Source: Streptomyces griseicoloratus
Lineage (GTDB): Bacteria; Actinomycetota; Actinomycetes; Streptomycetales; Streptomycetaceae
Reading direction: 5' to 3'
Assembly (NCBI RefSeq): GCF_014534645.1
Contig: NZ_JACVQF010000211.1
Location: 1 to 64,000, forward strand
Length of the DNA: 64,000 nucleotides
Below are positions 23,809 to 32,802 of the stretch, one piece after another. Below the pieces are notes generated by a model. The model saw only the letters and a list, made by a program, of their open reading frames with translations. It was not told the DNA's origin and made no database searches. Numbering within the stretch: the first letter of the stretch is position 1; each line of letters opens with the position of its first letter. A program made the translations under genes and the position numbers.

Positions 23809-26800
23809 GTGAGCTCCTCTTCCTCCACCAGGCGTCCGTCGCAGCCTCAGGCGCGACGGGGGAGCCGTGGCGCTTACCGACTGGTCCGTACCCCGCCGGC
23901 GCGTGTGGATCCCCCTCGTCTGGACGCCGCACAGCGCGCCGTGGTTGACCACGGCACCGGCCCGCTGCTCGTCCTCGCGGGTCCCGGCACCGGCAAGACC
24001 ACCACGCTCGTGGAGTCCGTCGCGGACCGCATCGCCCGGGGCGGCGACCCGGAGCGGATCCTGGTACTCACCTTCAGCCGCAAGGCGGCCGTCGAACTGC
24101 GCGACCGGATGGCACGCCGCATCGGGGCCGCGCGCGCTCCCCGGGCGACCACCTTCCACTCCTTCGGTTACGCCCTGGTCCGCGCCCACCAGGACAGCGA
24201 CCTGTTCGTGGAACCGCTGCGCCTGCTCTCCGGACCGGAGCAGGACGTGACGGTGCGCGGACTGCTCGCCGGCCAGGCGGACCTGGAGCGGCTCGGCCTG
24301 GCGCACGTGCGCTGGCCGGACGAACTGCGCGCCTGTCTGACCACCCGCGGTTTCGCCGACGAGGTCCGTGCCGTCCTCGCCCGCAGCCGCGAACTGGGCC
24401 TCGGGCCGGAGGCCCTGGAGGCGTTCGCCCGGCGCATCGGCCGCCCCGACTGGCGGGCCGCCGCCGTCTTCCTGGCCGAGTACCTCGACGTGCTCGACCT
24501 GCAGGGCGTGATCGACTACGCGGAACTGGTCCACCGCGCGGTGCTCCTCGCGCGCCGCCCGGAGGTCGCCGCACGCCTGGCCGCGCGCTACGACGCCGTG
24601 TACGTCGACGAGTACCAGGACACCGACCCGGCCCAGGTACGGCTGCTGCACGCGCTGGCCGGCGGCGGGCGCACCCTCGTCGCCTTCGGCGACCCCGACC
24701 AGTCGATCTACGCCTTCCGGGGCGCGGACGTCAACGGGATCCTGGAGTTCCCGTACGCCTTCCCGCGCGCGGACGGCCGTCCGGCCCCCGTCGAGGTCCT
24801 GCGCACCTCCCGCCGGTCCGGGGCGGCCCTGCTGGCGGCCACCCGGCTGCTGACCCAGCGCATGCCGCTGACCAGGCTCCCCGCCGACAAGGTGCGCGCC
24901 CACCGTGACCTCGCTCCGGCACGGGAGGGCGGCCGCGTCGAGGTGTACACCTACCCCACGCCCGGCACCGAGCTGGACAACATCGCCGACATCCTGCGCC
25001 GGGCGCACCTGGAGGACGGCGTTCCGTGGAGCGAGATGGCCGTCCTGGTGCGTGCCGGCTCCCGCACCATCCCGACGGTCCGCCGCGCGCTCACCGCGGC
25101 CGGCGTCCCGCTCGACATCGACGGCGACGACCTGCCCCTGCGCCACGAGCCGGCGGTCGCACCCCTGCTGACGGCGCTGCGTGCGGTGGCGACGGCGGAG
25201 GCGTCGGGCCGCGCCGAGGGGCACCGGCCGGCGGACGAGCCGGATTCCGGCGAAGGGCGGTCTTCCGGTGAGCGTCCGTCCCGTGAGGATTCGTCCGGGG
25301 GCGGTTTGGGTTCTGGTGAGGGGCCTGGCCCGTCTGGGGGCGGTTTGGGCTCTGATAAGGGATCTGGTTCGTCTGGGGACGGTTTGGTCTCCGATGACGG
25401 ATCTGGTTCGTCCGGGGACGGTTCGGCTTCGGGTGAGGTTCCTGGTCCGGCCGGAGACGGTTCGGGTTCCGGTGAGGTCCCTAGGCCGGCCGGTGAGGGC
25501 CAGGGCCGCGGTGAAGGCCCCGGCCCGGCGCGGGAAGGCACCGATCCCGTCGGTCACCCGGACGCGGCGCCGGACACCTGCTGGCTGGACACCGAGACCG
25601 CGCTGACCCTGCTCACCTCTCCCCTCGGCGGCATGGACGCCGCAGACCTGCGCCGCCTCGGCCGTGCCCTGCGAGAGGAGGAGCGCGCCGCCGGCAACCC
25701 GCTGCCACCGCCCTCGGACGTACTCCTCGCCCGGGCGCTGGCCGAGCCGGAGCGGCTGGCGGTGCACGACCCCGCGTACGCGCGCGGCGCCCAGCGGCTC
25801 GGCGCGCTGCTCCGCAAGGCCAGGGAGCGCCTCTCGGCCGGCGGCAGCGCCGAGGAGGCGCTGTGGGACCTGTGGGAGGGCACGCCGTGGCCCGCGCGCC
25901 TGGAGCGGTCCGCCCGGCGCGGCGGTGCGGCCGGACGCAACGCCGACCGCGACCTCGACGCCGTCTGCGCGCTCTTCGCGACCGCCGCGCGTGCCGAGGA
26001 GCGCACCGGCGGCCGCGGCACCCTGAACTTCCTGGAGGAGATCGAGGCGGAGGACATCGCCGCCGACACCCTCACACGGCGTGCCGTACGCCCGGAGGCG
26101 GTACGTCTGATGACCGCGCACCGCGCCAAGGGCCTGGAGTGGCGCCTGGTCGTCGTCGCGGGCGTCCAGGAGGGCCTGTGGCCGGACCTGCGCCGCCGCG
26201 GCTCCCTGCTGGAGGCCGACAGGATCGGCCGCGACGGACTCGCCGAACCCCTCACGCCCGGGGCGCTGCTCGCCGAGGAGCGCCGCCTCTTCTACGTGGC
26301 CGCCACGCGCGCGCGTGAACGGCTCGTCGTGACCGCGGTGAAGGCACCGGCCGACGACGGCGACCAGCCCTCCCGCTTCCTGACGGAGCTGGGCGTCGAA
26401 CCCGCCGACGTCACGGGCCGTCCGCGCCGCCCCCTGTCCGTCGCGGCACTCGTCGCCGAGCTGCGCGCGACCACGGTCGACCCGCGTGCCTCCGAGGCCT
26501 TGAGGGAGGCCGCCGCCCAGCGCCTGGCCCGCCTCGCCGCCCTCGCCGACGAGGACGGCCGCCCGCTGGTCCCCTCCGCCCACCCCTACCGCTGGTGGGG
26601 CATGTGGGACCCCACGGAGAGCAAGGCGCCGCTGCGCGACCGCGACCGCCCCGTCACGCTCTCCGGCAGCGCCCTGGACCAGCTGGCAAACACCTGTGCC
26701 CTGCAGTGGTTCCTGGGCCGGGAGGTGAAGGCCGACGCGCCGGCGACCGCCGCCCAGGGCTTCGGAAACGTGGTGCACGTCCTCGCCGACGAGGTCGCCT

Positions 26801-27462
26801 CCGGGCACACCCCGGCCGATCTCGACGTCCTCATGGAACGCCTGGACTCCGTATGGAACGCGCTCGCCTTCGACGCCCCGTGGAAGTCGGCGCAGGAGAA
26901 GGCCAACGCGCGCGTGGCCCTGGAACGGTTCCTGAAGTGGCACGTCATGGACCGCGCCGGGCGCACGCCGGTGGCGAGCGAGCACGACTTCGACGTGACG
27001 CTGGAGGCGGGCGACTACGAGGTACGCATCCGCGGTCAGATGGACCGCGTCGAGGCCGACGGCGACGGCCGCGCCTACGTCGTCGACTTCAAGACCGGCA
27101 AGCAGGCGCCCAGCGCGGCCGAGGTCGCCCGCCATCCCCAGCTCGCGGTCTACCAGCTCGCCGTCCGCCAGGGCGCCGTCGACGACGCGTTCGAGGGACG
27201 GCGCCCGGAGCCGGGCGGCGCGGAACTCGTCCAGCTGCGCCAGGGAGCCGCCAAGCGGGACGGCGGCGAGACGCTGCCCAAGGTGCAGGCGCAGGAGCCC
27301 CTGGAGGTGGCGGCGGGGGAGTGGGTCGGCGAGCTGCTGGCCACGGCCGCCGGCAAGGTCCTCGACGAGCGGTTCACCCCGACCGCGGGCCAGCACTGCA
27401 CGCACTGCGCGTTCCGGGCGTCGTGCAGCGCACGGCCGGAGGGACGGCACGTCGTGGACTGA
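23809..27462 (+). CDS. adnA: AdnA-type subunit of the helicase-nuclease
   Basis: 1217-aa UvrD/RecB-like motor fused to a RecB-family nuclease; with AdnB it forms the actinobacterial double-strand-break resection machine. Walker A AGPGTGKTTTL is at about residue 57, motif II VDEYQDTDPAQ at about 266, and motif VI AATRARERL at about 832. The C-terminal nuclease has RIRGQMDRVEA, VVDFKTGK and QLAVYQLAV, with four cysteines (LANTCALQW, CTHCAFRASC) able to hold a 4Fe-4S cluster. Residues 465-582 are a Gly/Ser-rich insertion with six 13-aa repeats. GTG 23809 is the first in-frame start after the gap but has only a weak ribosome-binding site. Confidence 0.9.
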   Translation: MSSSSSTRRPSQPQARRGSRGAYRLVRTPPARVDPPRLDAAQRAVVDHGTGPLLVLAGPGTGKTTTLVESVADRIARGGDPERILVLTFSRKAAVELRDRMARRIGAARAPRATTFHSFGYALVRAHQDSDLFVEPLRLLSGPEQDVTVRGLLAGQADLERLGLAHVRWPDELRACLTTRGFADEVRAVLARSRELGLGPEALEAFARRIGRPDWRAAAVFLAEYLDVLDLQGVIDYAELVHRAVLLARRPEVAARLAARYDAVYVDEYQDTDPAQVRLLHALAGGGRTLVAFGDPDQSIYAFRGADVNGILEFPYAFPRADGRPAPVEVLRTSRRSGAALLAATRLLTQRMPLTRLPADKVRAHRDLAPAREGGRVEVYTYPTPGTELDNIADILRRAHLEDGVPWSEMAVLVRAGSRTIPTVRRALTAAGVPLDIDGDDLPLRHEPAVAPLLTALRAVATAEASGRAEGHRPADEPDSGEGRSSGERPSREDSSGGGLGSGEGPGPSGGGLGSDKGSGSSGDGLVSDDGSGSSGDGSASGEVPGPAGDGSGSGEVPRPAGEGQGRGEGPGPAREGTDPVGHPDAAPDTCWLDTETALTLLTSPLGGMDAADLRRLGRALREEERAAGNPLPPPSDVLLARALAEPERLAVHDPAYARGAQRLGALLRKARERLSAGGSAEEALWDLWEGTPWPARLERSARRGGAAGRNADRDLDAVCALFATAARAEERTGGRGTLNFLEEIEAEDIAADTLTRRAVRPEAVRLMTAHRAKGLEWRLVVVAGVQEGLWPDLRRRGSLLEADRIGRDGLAEPLTPGALLAEERRLFYVAATRARERLVVTAVKAPADDGDQPSRFLTELGVEPADVTGRPRRPLSVAALVAELRATTVDPRASEALREAAAQRLARLAALADEDGRPLVPSAHPYRWWGMWDPTESKAPLRDRDRPVTLSGSALDQLANTCALQWFLGREVKADAPATAAQGFGNVVHVLADEVASGHTPADLDVLMERLDSVWNALAFDAPWKSAQEKANARVALERFLKWHVMDRAGRTPVASEHDFDVTLEAGDYEVRIRGQMDRVEADGDGRAYVVDFKTGKQAPSAAEVARHPQLAVYQLAVRQGAVDDAFEGRRPEPGGAELVQLRQGAAKRDGGETLPKVQAQEPLEVAAGEWVGELLATAAGKVLDERFTPTAGQHCTHCAFRASCSARPEGRHVVD
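25300..25533 (+). repeat. Six tandem 39-bp repeats inside adnA
   Basis: Units begin at 25300, 25339, 25378, 25417, 25456 and 25495 and encode 13-aa variants such as GGLGSGEGPGPSG and DGSGSGEVPRPAG. Codons here (GGT, TTG, TCT, GAT) are unlike the surrounding G/C-ending codon use, which suggests recent expansion. Confidence 0.9.
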
Positions 27463-27554
27463 GGGGCCGGTGTGACCAGCCGCACCACATGTGCTGACCT
27501 GCGCTTCTCCCGGTCCCGGGGGTCGATGCGGCATCCGTTGTCAGTGAGCGCGGC

Positions 27555-27560
27555 TAGCCT
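27555..27560 (+). promoter_or_regulatory. -10 hexamer TAGCCT of adnB (leaderless pattern)
   Basis: TAGCCT ends 7 nt before the GTG of adnB. No ribosome-binding site is present, so adnB has its own promoter despite following adnA by 105 nt. Confidence 0.5.
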
Positions 27561-27567
27561 CTGAGAC

Positions 27568-30500
27568 GTGCCCGCTCGCATCACCGATCCCGATCAGCTC
27601 AAGGAGCTCCTCGGGATCCCGTTCACCCCGGAGCAGACGGCCTGCATCGTCGCGCCGCCCGCCCCGCAGGTGATCGTGGCCGGAGCGGGGTCGGGCAAGA
27701 CCACGGTGATGGCGGCACGCGTCGTGTGGCTGGTCGGCACCGGCCAGGTCGCCCCCGAACAGGTGCTCGGCCTGACCTTCACCAACAAGGCCGCCGGCGA
27801 ACTCGCCGAACGCGTCCGCAAGGCCCTGATCAGAGCCGGCGTCACCGACCCGGACGCGATCGACCCGGACAACCCGCCGGGCGAGCCGGTGATCTCCACG
27901 TACCACGCCTTCGCGGGCCGCCTCCTGACCGATCACGGCCTGCGCCTCGGTCTCGAACCGACCTCCCGGCTGCTCGCCGACGCCACCCGCTACCAGCTGG
28001 CCGCACGGGTCCTGAGGGAGGCCCCCGGTCCCTACCCGGCGCTCACCCGCTCCTTCGCCGACCTGGTCAGCGACCTCCTCGCCCTCGACGCCGAGCTCGC
28101 CGAACACCTCGTACGGCCCGAGGAACTGCTCACCTGGGACGCCGGTCTCCTGCGGTCCCTGGAGAGCGTCAAGCTCACCAACGCCGACCTGCGCAAGGTC
28201 CCCGAGGCCGCCGCCGCACGCCGTGAACTCGCCGACCTGGTGATCCGCTACCGGGCCGCCAAGCGCGAACGGGACCTGCTCGACTTCGGCGACCAGATCG
28301 CCCTGTCCGCACAGCTCGCCGGACTTCCCGAGGTCGGCCGCGTCCTGCGCGACGAGTTCCGCGTGGTCCTGCTCGACGAGTACCAGGACACCTCGGTGGC
28401 CCAGCGCATCCTCCTGGCGGGCCTGTTCGGCGGCGGCACCGGCCACCCCGTGACCGCCGTCGGAGACCCCTGCCAGGCGATCTACGGCTGGCGCGGCGCC
28501 TCCGTCGCCAACCTCGACGACTTCCCCGAGCACTTCCCGCACGCCGACGGGCGCCCCGCCACCCGGCAGGCGCTCAGCGAGAACCGCCGCAGCGGCGGGC
28601 GCCTCCTCGACCTCGCCAACGGCCTCGCCGAGCCCCTGCGCGCCATGCACGCGGGCGTGGAAGCCCTCCGCCCCGCCCCCGGCGCCGAACGCGACGGCAC
28701 GGTCCGCTGCGCCCTGCTGCGCACCCACGCCGAGGAGATCGAGTGGGTCGCGGACTCGGTCGCCCACCTCGTCCGCACGGGCACGGCACCCGGCGAGATC
28801 GCCGTCCTGTGCCGCACGGCGACCGACTTCGCCGAGATCCAGGGCGCGCTGGTGGCCCGTGACGTCCCCGTGGAGGTCGTGGGCCTCTCGGGGCTGCTGC
28901 ACCTGCCCGAGGTGGCCGACCTGGTCGCGGTCTGCGAAGTCCTCCAGGACCCCGGTGCCAACGCCTCCCTGGTCCGCCTCCTCACCGGCCCGCGCTGGCG
29001 CATCGGCCCGCGCGACCTCGCCCTCCTGGGGCGGCGTGCCCGGCTCCTCGTGAGCCACGCGCGCGTGGACGGCGACGACGACCCCGACCGGCGGCTCGCC
29101 GAGGCCGTCGAGGGGACCGACCCCTCCGAGGTGATATCGCTCGCGGACGCCCTCGACACCTTCCTGGAAACGCCGCTGGACGGCACGGGGGACGACGACG
29201 GGCTGCCGTTCTCGCCGGACGCGCGCGTGCGGTTCGCGCGCCTGGCGGCCGAACTGCGCGACCTGCGCCGCTCACTGTCCGACCCGCTGATGGACGTCCT
29301 GCACCGCGTCCTCGCCGTCACCGGGCTGGAGGTCGAGCTGTCGGCGTCCCCGCACGCCCTGGCCGCCCGCCGCCGCGAGACCCTGTCGAACTTCCTCGAC
29401 ATCGCCGCCTCCTTCGCCGCGAGCGACGGCGAGGCCACGCTGCTCGCCTTCCTCGGCTTCCTGCGCACCGCCGCTCAGTACGAGAAGGGCCTCGACAACG
29501 CCCTGCCGGGCGGCGAGAACACCGTCAAGGTGCTCACCGCGCACAAGTCCAAGGGCCTGGAGTGGGACGTCGTGGCCGTCCCCGGGCTGGTCAAGGGCAC
29601 CTTTCCCAGCGGCCAGGGCCGAGAGAAGTGGACCGCCCAGGGCAAGGTGCTGCCGCACGCACTGCGCGGCGACTCCGACACCCTGCCCGACGTCGCCTCC
29701 TGGGACTCCCGGGGCATGAAGGCCTTCCACGAGGCCATGAAGGACCACCAGCACACCGAGGAGCTCCGCCTCGGCTACGTCACCTTCACCCGCCCCCGCT
29801 CCCTGCTGCTGGGCTCCGGCCACTGGTGGGGGCCCAGCCAGAAGAAGCCCCGCGGTCCGTCCGACTTCCTCGCCGCCCTGTACGAGCACTGCGCCGCCGG
29901 GTACGGCGAGATCGAGGCATGGGCGGACGAACCGGCCGAGGACGAGGAGAATCCGGCCCTGCTCCGGTCGACCGCCGACCAGGCGTGGCCGCTGCCCCTG
30001 GACGACGCCGCCCTCGCCCGGCGCAGAGCCGCCGCCGAGACGGTCCTCGCCCACCTGGAGAACCTGGCCGCCCAAGAAGAGGGCCACCCGGCCGCCGTCC
30101 ACGACCCGGACACCTACGACGACCCGGACTGGCCCCCGCCGCCGGAGGACGACGAGGCGTTCCCCGGCGATCCGGAGTCTCCCGGCGCCCAGGACGCCGA
30201 CTGGCCCGAGGACCCGGCCGGCTGGTCCGACGACCCGGCCGACTGGCCCGAGGACCCGGCCGACTGGGACTCCTGGACCACCGACGGCCCGGCCACCGCA
30301 CCGGCCCCGGACCGTACGGCCACCGCACCGGCCCCCGCCCGCCCGGACCGCCCCACCGTCCCGCGCCAGGCGACGGCACCACGGCATGCCGACGGCCCCG
30401 GCCTGCCACGCCCCCACCTCCCGGAGCCAGAACCGGACCATGTGCGCGCCGGGACGACCACCGGCCGCCTCACCCCGGAGGAAGCCCGCACCATCGCCTC

Positions 30501-31200
30501 CTGGGACCGCGACCTCGACGCCCTCGCCGGCGAGCTGCTGCGCGCCCGCGAGAGCGTCACCGAGGTGCACCTGCCGGCGTCCCTGACCGCCTCCCAGCTG
30601 CTGCGCCTGGCCGCCGACCCGGACGGCTTCGCCCAGGAGCTGGCCCGGCCCATGCCCCGCCCGCCCCAGCCCGCCGCCCGCCGCGGGACCCGCTTCCACG
30701 CCTGGGTCGAGGCCCGGTTCGAAGAACTGACGCTGCCCATGCTGGAACCGGAGGAGCTGCCCGGCAGCGAGGCCGAGATCGCCGACGAACGCGACCTGCA
30801 GTTCCTCAAGGACGCCTTCGAACGCACCGAGTACGCCCACCGCACCCCCTACCGCGTCGAGGCGCCCTTCCAGCTCGAGCTCGCCGGCCGCGTCGTACGC
30901 GGCCGCATCGACGCCGTCTACAAGGAGGGCGACGGGACCACGGCGACGTACGAGATCGTCGACTGGAAGACGAACCGCTCCGGCACCGCCGACCCGCTCC
31001 AGCTCGCGGTGTACCGCCTCGCCTGGGCCGAGCAGCAGCGCGTACCGCTGGAGTCGGTGACGGCCGCCTTCCTGTACGTCCGCACCGGCGAGGTCGTACG
31101 GCCCGCCGGCCTCCCGGACCGCTCCGCGCTGGAGCGCCTGCTGCTGGCCGAGCCGTACGGTGACGAACCGCACGACCAGGCTGTCCGCGCGGGCCGATAG
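27568..31200 (+). CDS. adnB: AdnB-type subunit of the helicase-nuclease
   Basis: 1210-aa UvrD-type helicase with a C-terminal RecB-family nuclease, partner of AdnA. Walker A is VAGAGSGKTTVMAARVVWLV (about residue 34), the Q-rich motif region GDPCQAIYGWRGAS is at about 299, motif II LLDEYQDTS at about 270, and KSKGLEWDVVAVPGL at about 660. The nuclease has RGRIDAVYKEG, YEIVDWKTNRSG and QLAVYRLAW near the C-terminus. Residues 850-965 are a low-complexity linker including DWPEDPA repeats and a Pro/Ala-rich run. GTG 27568 gives the family N-terminus (VPARITDPDQLKELLGIPFT). Its stop codon TAG is also part of the next gene's -10. Confidence 0.9.
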   Translation: MPARITDPDQLKELLGIPFTPEQTACIVAPPAPQVIVAGAGSGKTTVMAARVVWLVGTGQVAPEQVLGLTFTNKAAGELAERVRKALIRAGVTDPDAIDPDNPPGEPVISTYHAFAGRLLTDHGLRLGLEPTSRLLADATRYQLAARVLREAPGPYPALTRSFADLVSDLLALDAELAEHLVRPEELLTWDAGLLRSLESVKLTNADLRKVPEAAAARRELADLVIRYRAAKRERDLLDFGDQIALSAQLAGLPEVGRVLRDEFRVVLLDEYQDTSVAQRILLAGLFGGGTGHPVTAVGDPCQAIYGWRGASVANLDDFPEHFPHADGRPATRQALSENRRSGGRLLDLANGLAEPLRAMHAGVEALRPAPGAERDGTVRCALLRTHAEEIEWVADSVAHLVRTGTAPGEIAVLCRTATDFAEIQGALVARDVPVEVVGLSGLLHLPEVADLVAVCEVLQDPGANASLVRLLTGPRWRIGPRDLALLGRRARLLVSHARVDGDDDPDRRLAEAVEGTDPSEVISLADALDTFLETPLDGTGDDDGLPFSPDARVRFARLAAELRDLRRSLSDPLMDVLHRVLAVTGLEVELSASPHALAARRRETLSNFLDIAASFAASDGEATLLAFLGFLRTAAQYEKGLDNALPGGENTVKVLTAHKSKGLEWDVVAVPGLVKGTFPSGQGREKWTAQGKVLPHALRGDSDTLPDVASWDSRGMKAFHEAMKDHQHTEELRLGYVTFTRPRSLLLGSGHWWGPSQKKPRGPSDFLAALYEHCAAGYGEIEAWADEPAEDEENPALLRSTADQAWPLPLDDAALARRRAAAETVLAHLENLAAQEEGHPAAVHDPDTYDDPDWPPPPEDDEAFPGDPESPGAQDADWPEDPAGWSDDPADWPEDPADWDSWTTDGPATAPAPDRTATAPAPARPDRPTVPRQATAPRHADGPGLPRPHLPEPEPDHVRAGTTTGRLTPEEARTIASWDRDLDALAGELLRARESVTEVHLPASLTASQLLRLAADPDGFAQELARPMPRPPQPAARRGTRFHAWVEARFEELTLPMLEPEELPGSEAEIADERDLQFLKDAFERTEYAHRTPYRVEAPFQLELAGRVVRGRIDAVYKEGDGTTATYEIVDWKTNRSGTADPLQLAVYRLAWAEQQRVPLESVTAAFLYVRTGEVVRPAGLPDRSALERLLLAEPYGDEPHDQAVRAGR
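30199..30270 (+). repeat. Tandem 21-bp repeats inside adnB
   Basis: Three full units encoding DWPEDPA, GWSDDPA and DWPEDPA (30199, 30220, 30241), plus a partial DWD, inside the disordered linker between helicase and nuclease domains. Confidence 0.85.
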
Positions 31201-31203
31201 GCT
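31198..31203 (+). promoter_or_regulatory. -10 hexamer TAGGCT overlapping the adnB stop codon
   Basis: TAGGCT begins with the TAG stop of adnB and ends 7 nt before the ATG of the M20 peptidase: a leaderless-type promoter nested in the preceding gene's end. Confidence 0.5.
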
Positions 31204-31210
31204 CGTGAGC

Positions 31211-32614
31211 ATGAGCCAGACCCCGGACAGCGCCGTCCGTACGTACATCCAGCACCACCGCACGGCCTTCCTCGACGACCTCGCCGAGTGGCTGCGCATC
31301 CCGTCCGTGTCGGCCCAGCCCGACCACGCGACCGACGTACGCCGCAGCGCCGACTGGCTCGCCGCCAAGCTGAAGGAGACCGGGTTCCCGACCGCCGAGG
31401 TCTGGCCGACGCCGGGCGCCCCGGCCGTCTTCGCGGAGTGGCCCTCGGGCGACCCCGAGGCGCCGACCGTCCTCGTCTACGGCCACCACGACGTGCAGCC
31501 CGCCGCCCGCGAGGACGGCTGGAACAGCGAGCCCTTCGAGCCGGTCGTCCGGGACAACCGCCTCTACGCGCGCGGGGCCGCCGACGACAAGGGCCAGGTG
31601 TTCTTCCACACACTCGGCGTCCGCGCCCACCTCGCCGCCACCGGCCGCACCGCCCCGGCCGTCAACCTCAAGCTGCTCGTCGAGGGTGAGGAGGAATCCG
31701 GCTCCCCGCACTTCCGGGCCCTCGTCGAGGAGCACGCCGAGCGCCTCACCGCCGACGCGGTGATCGTCTCCGACACCGGCATGTGGTCCGAGGACACCCC
31801 CACGGTGTGCACCGGCATGCGCGGCCTCGCCGAGTGCGAGATCCGGCTGTACGGCCCCGACCAGGACGTGCACTCCGGCTCCTTCGGCGGCGCGGTCCCC
31901 AACCCGGCCACCGCCGCCGCCCGCCTCGTCGCCGCCCTGCACGACGAGCACGCGCGCGTGGCGATCCCCGGCTTCTACGACGGCGTGATCGAACTCACCG
32001 ACCGCGAACGCGCCCTCTTCGCCGAGCTGCCCTTCGACGAGCAGCAGTGGCTGCGCACGGCCAGGTCGTACGCCACCCACGGCGAAGCCGGCCACACCAC
32101 CCTGGAGCGCATCTGGGCCCGCCCCACCGCCGAGGTCAACGGCATCGGCGGCGGCTACCAGGGCCCGGGCAGCAAGACGATCATCCCGTCCTCCGCCATG
32201 GTGAAGCTCTCCTTCCGGCTGGTCGCGGGACAGGACCCCGACCACGTCGAGAAGGTCGTCCGCGCCTGGGCCGCCGAGCAGGTGCCCGCCGGCATCCGCT
32301 GCGAGATCGCCTTCGGCGGGGCCACGCGCCCGTGCCTGACGCCCCTGGACCACCCGGCGCTGCAGTCCGTGGTCCGCGCCATGGGGCGCGCCTTCGAAAA
32401 ACCGGTCCGCTTCACGCGCGAGGGCGGCTCGGGACCCGCCGCCGACCTCCAGGAGGTCCTCGGCGCACCGGTGCTCTTCCTGGGCATCTCCGTGCCGTCC
32501 GACGGCTGGCACGCCCCCGACGAGAAGGTCGAGCTCGACCTTCTCCTCAAGGGCGTCGAGACCTCCGCCTACCTGTGGGGCGACCTGGCGGAGCACTGGA
32601 GCCATGCGCCCTGA
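31211..32614 (+). CDS. M20-family metallopeptidase (dipeptidase type)
   Basis: 467-aa di-zinc peptidase. Metal-binding and catalytic segments are visible: VYGHHDVQPA (about residue 93), RGAADDKGQ (about 123), EGEEESGSPH (about 157), DTGMWSED (about 187) and the C-terminal LGISVPSDGWHAPDEKV. The conserved dimerisation-domain His region (DVHSGSFGGAVPNP) is present at about 219. Probably cytosolic dipeptide or peptide hydrolysis; exact substrate unknown. The start ATG 31211 is 10 nt after the adnB stop and has no ribosome-binding site but a TAGGCT hexamer 7 nt upstream. Confidence 0.9.
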   Translation: MSQTPDSAVRTYIQHHRTAFLDDLAEWLRIPSVSAQPDHATDVRRSADWLAAKLKETGFPTAEVWPTPGAPAVFAEWPSGDPEAPTVLVYGHHDVQPAAREDGWNSEPFEPVVRDNRLYARGAADDKGQVFFHTLGVRAHLAATGRTAPAVNLKLLVEGEEESGSPHFRALVEEHAERLTADAVIVSDTGMWSEDTPTVCTGMRGLAECEIRLYGPDQDVHSGSFGGAVPNPATAAARLVAALHDEHARVAIPGFYDGVIELTDRERALFAELPFDEQQWLRTARSYATHGEAGHTTLERIWARPTAEVNGIGGGYQGPGSKTIIPSSAMVKLSFRLVAGQDPDHVEKVVRAWAAEQVPAGIRCEIAFGGATRPCLTPLDHPALQSVVRAMGRAFEKPVRFTREGGSGPAADLQEVLGAPVLFLGISVPSDGWHAPDEKVELDLLLKGVETSAYLWGDLAEHWSHAP

Positions 32615-32676
32615 GCCCTCCGCACCGTACGGACCGGTGTCCCGCGCCCGGCACACTGGCAGGGCCGCACCGCACC

Positions 32677-32736
32677 GCCGAGCCCTCCCGGACCCGGATG
32701 CCACCCGCCGAGCCCTCCTGGACCCGGATGCCACCC
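32677..32736 (+). repeat. 30-bp tandem direct repeat before nudC
   Basis: Two adjacent 30-bp copies starting GCCGAGCCCTCC (32677-32706 and 32707-32736) differ at one base; a third partial copy (GCCG) follows. It lies in the 188-nt gap between the peptidase and nudC. Confidence 0.8.
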
Positions 32737-32802
32737 GCCGTACGACCCGCTGAACCGCCCGCCGAACCACGAACCGCTGCACCGGGGGAGTTGGAAGCAC
32801 CC

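Noticed and set aside
23627-23812. Small basic ORF between the ATL gene and adnA
   Set aside because: Poor start context, Arg/His/Pro-rich composition of a non-coding frame, and it runs into the adnA start.
23737-27534. Long antisense open frame opposite adnA
   Set aside because: Same artefact of G/C third positions; adnA on the plus strand has complete helicase and nuclease motifs.
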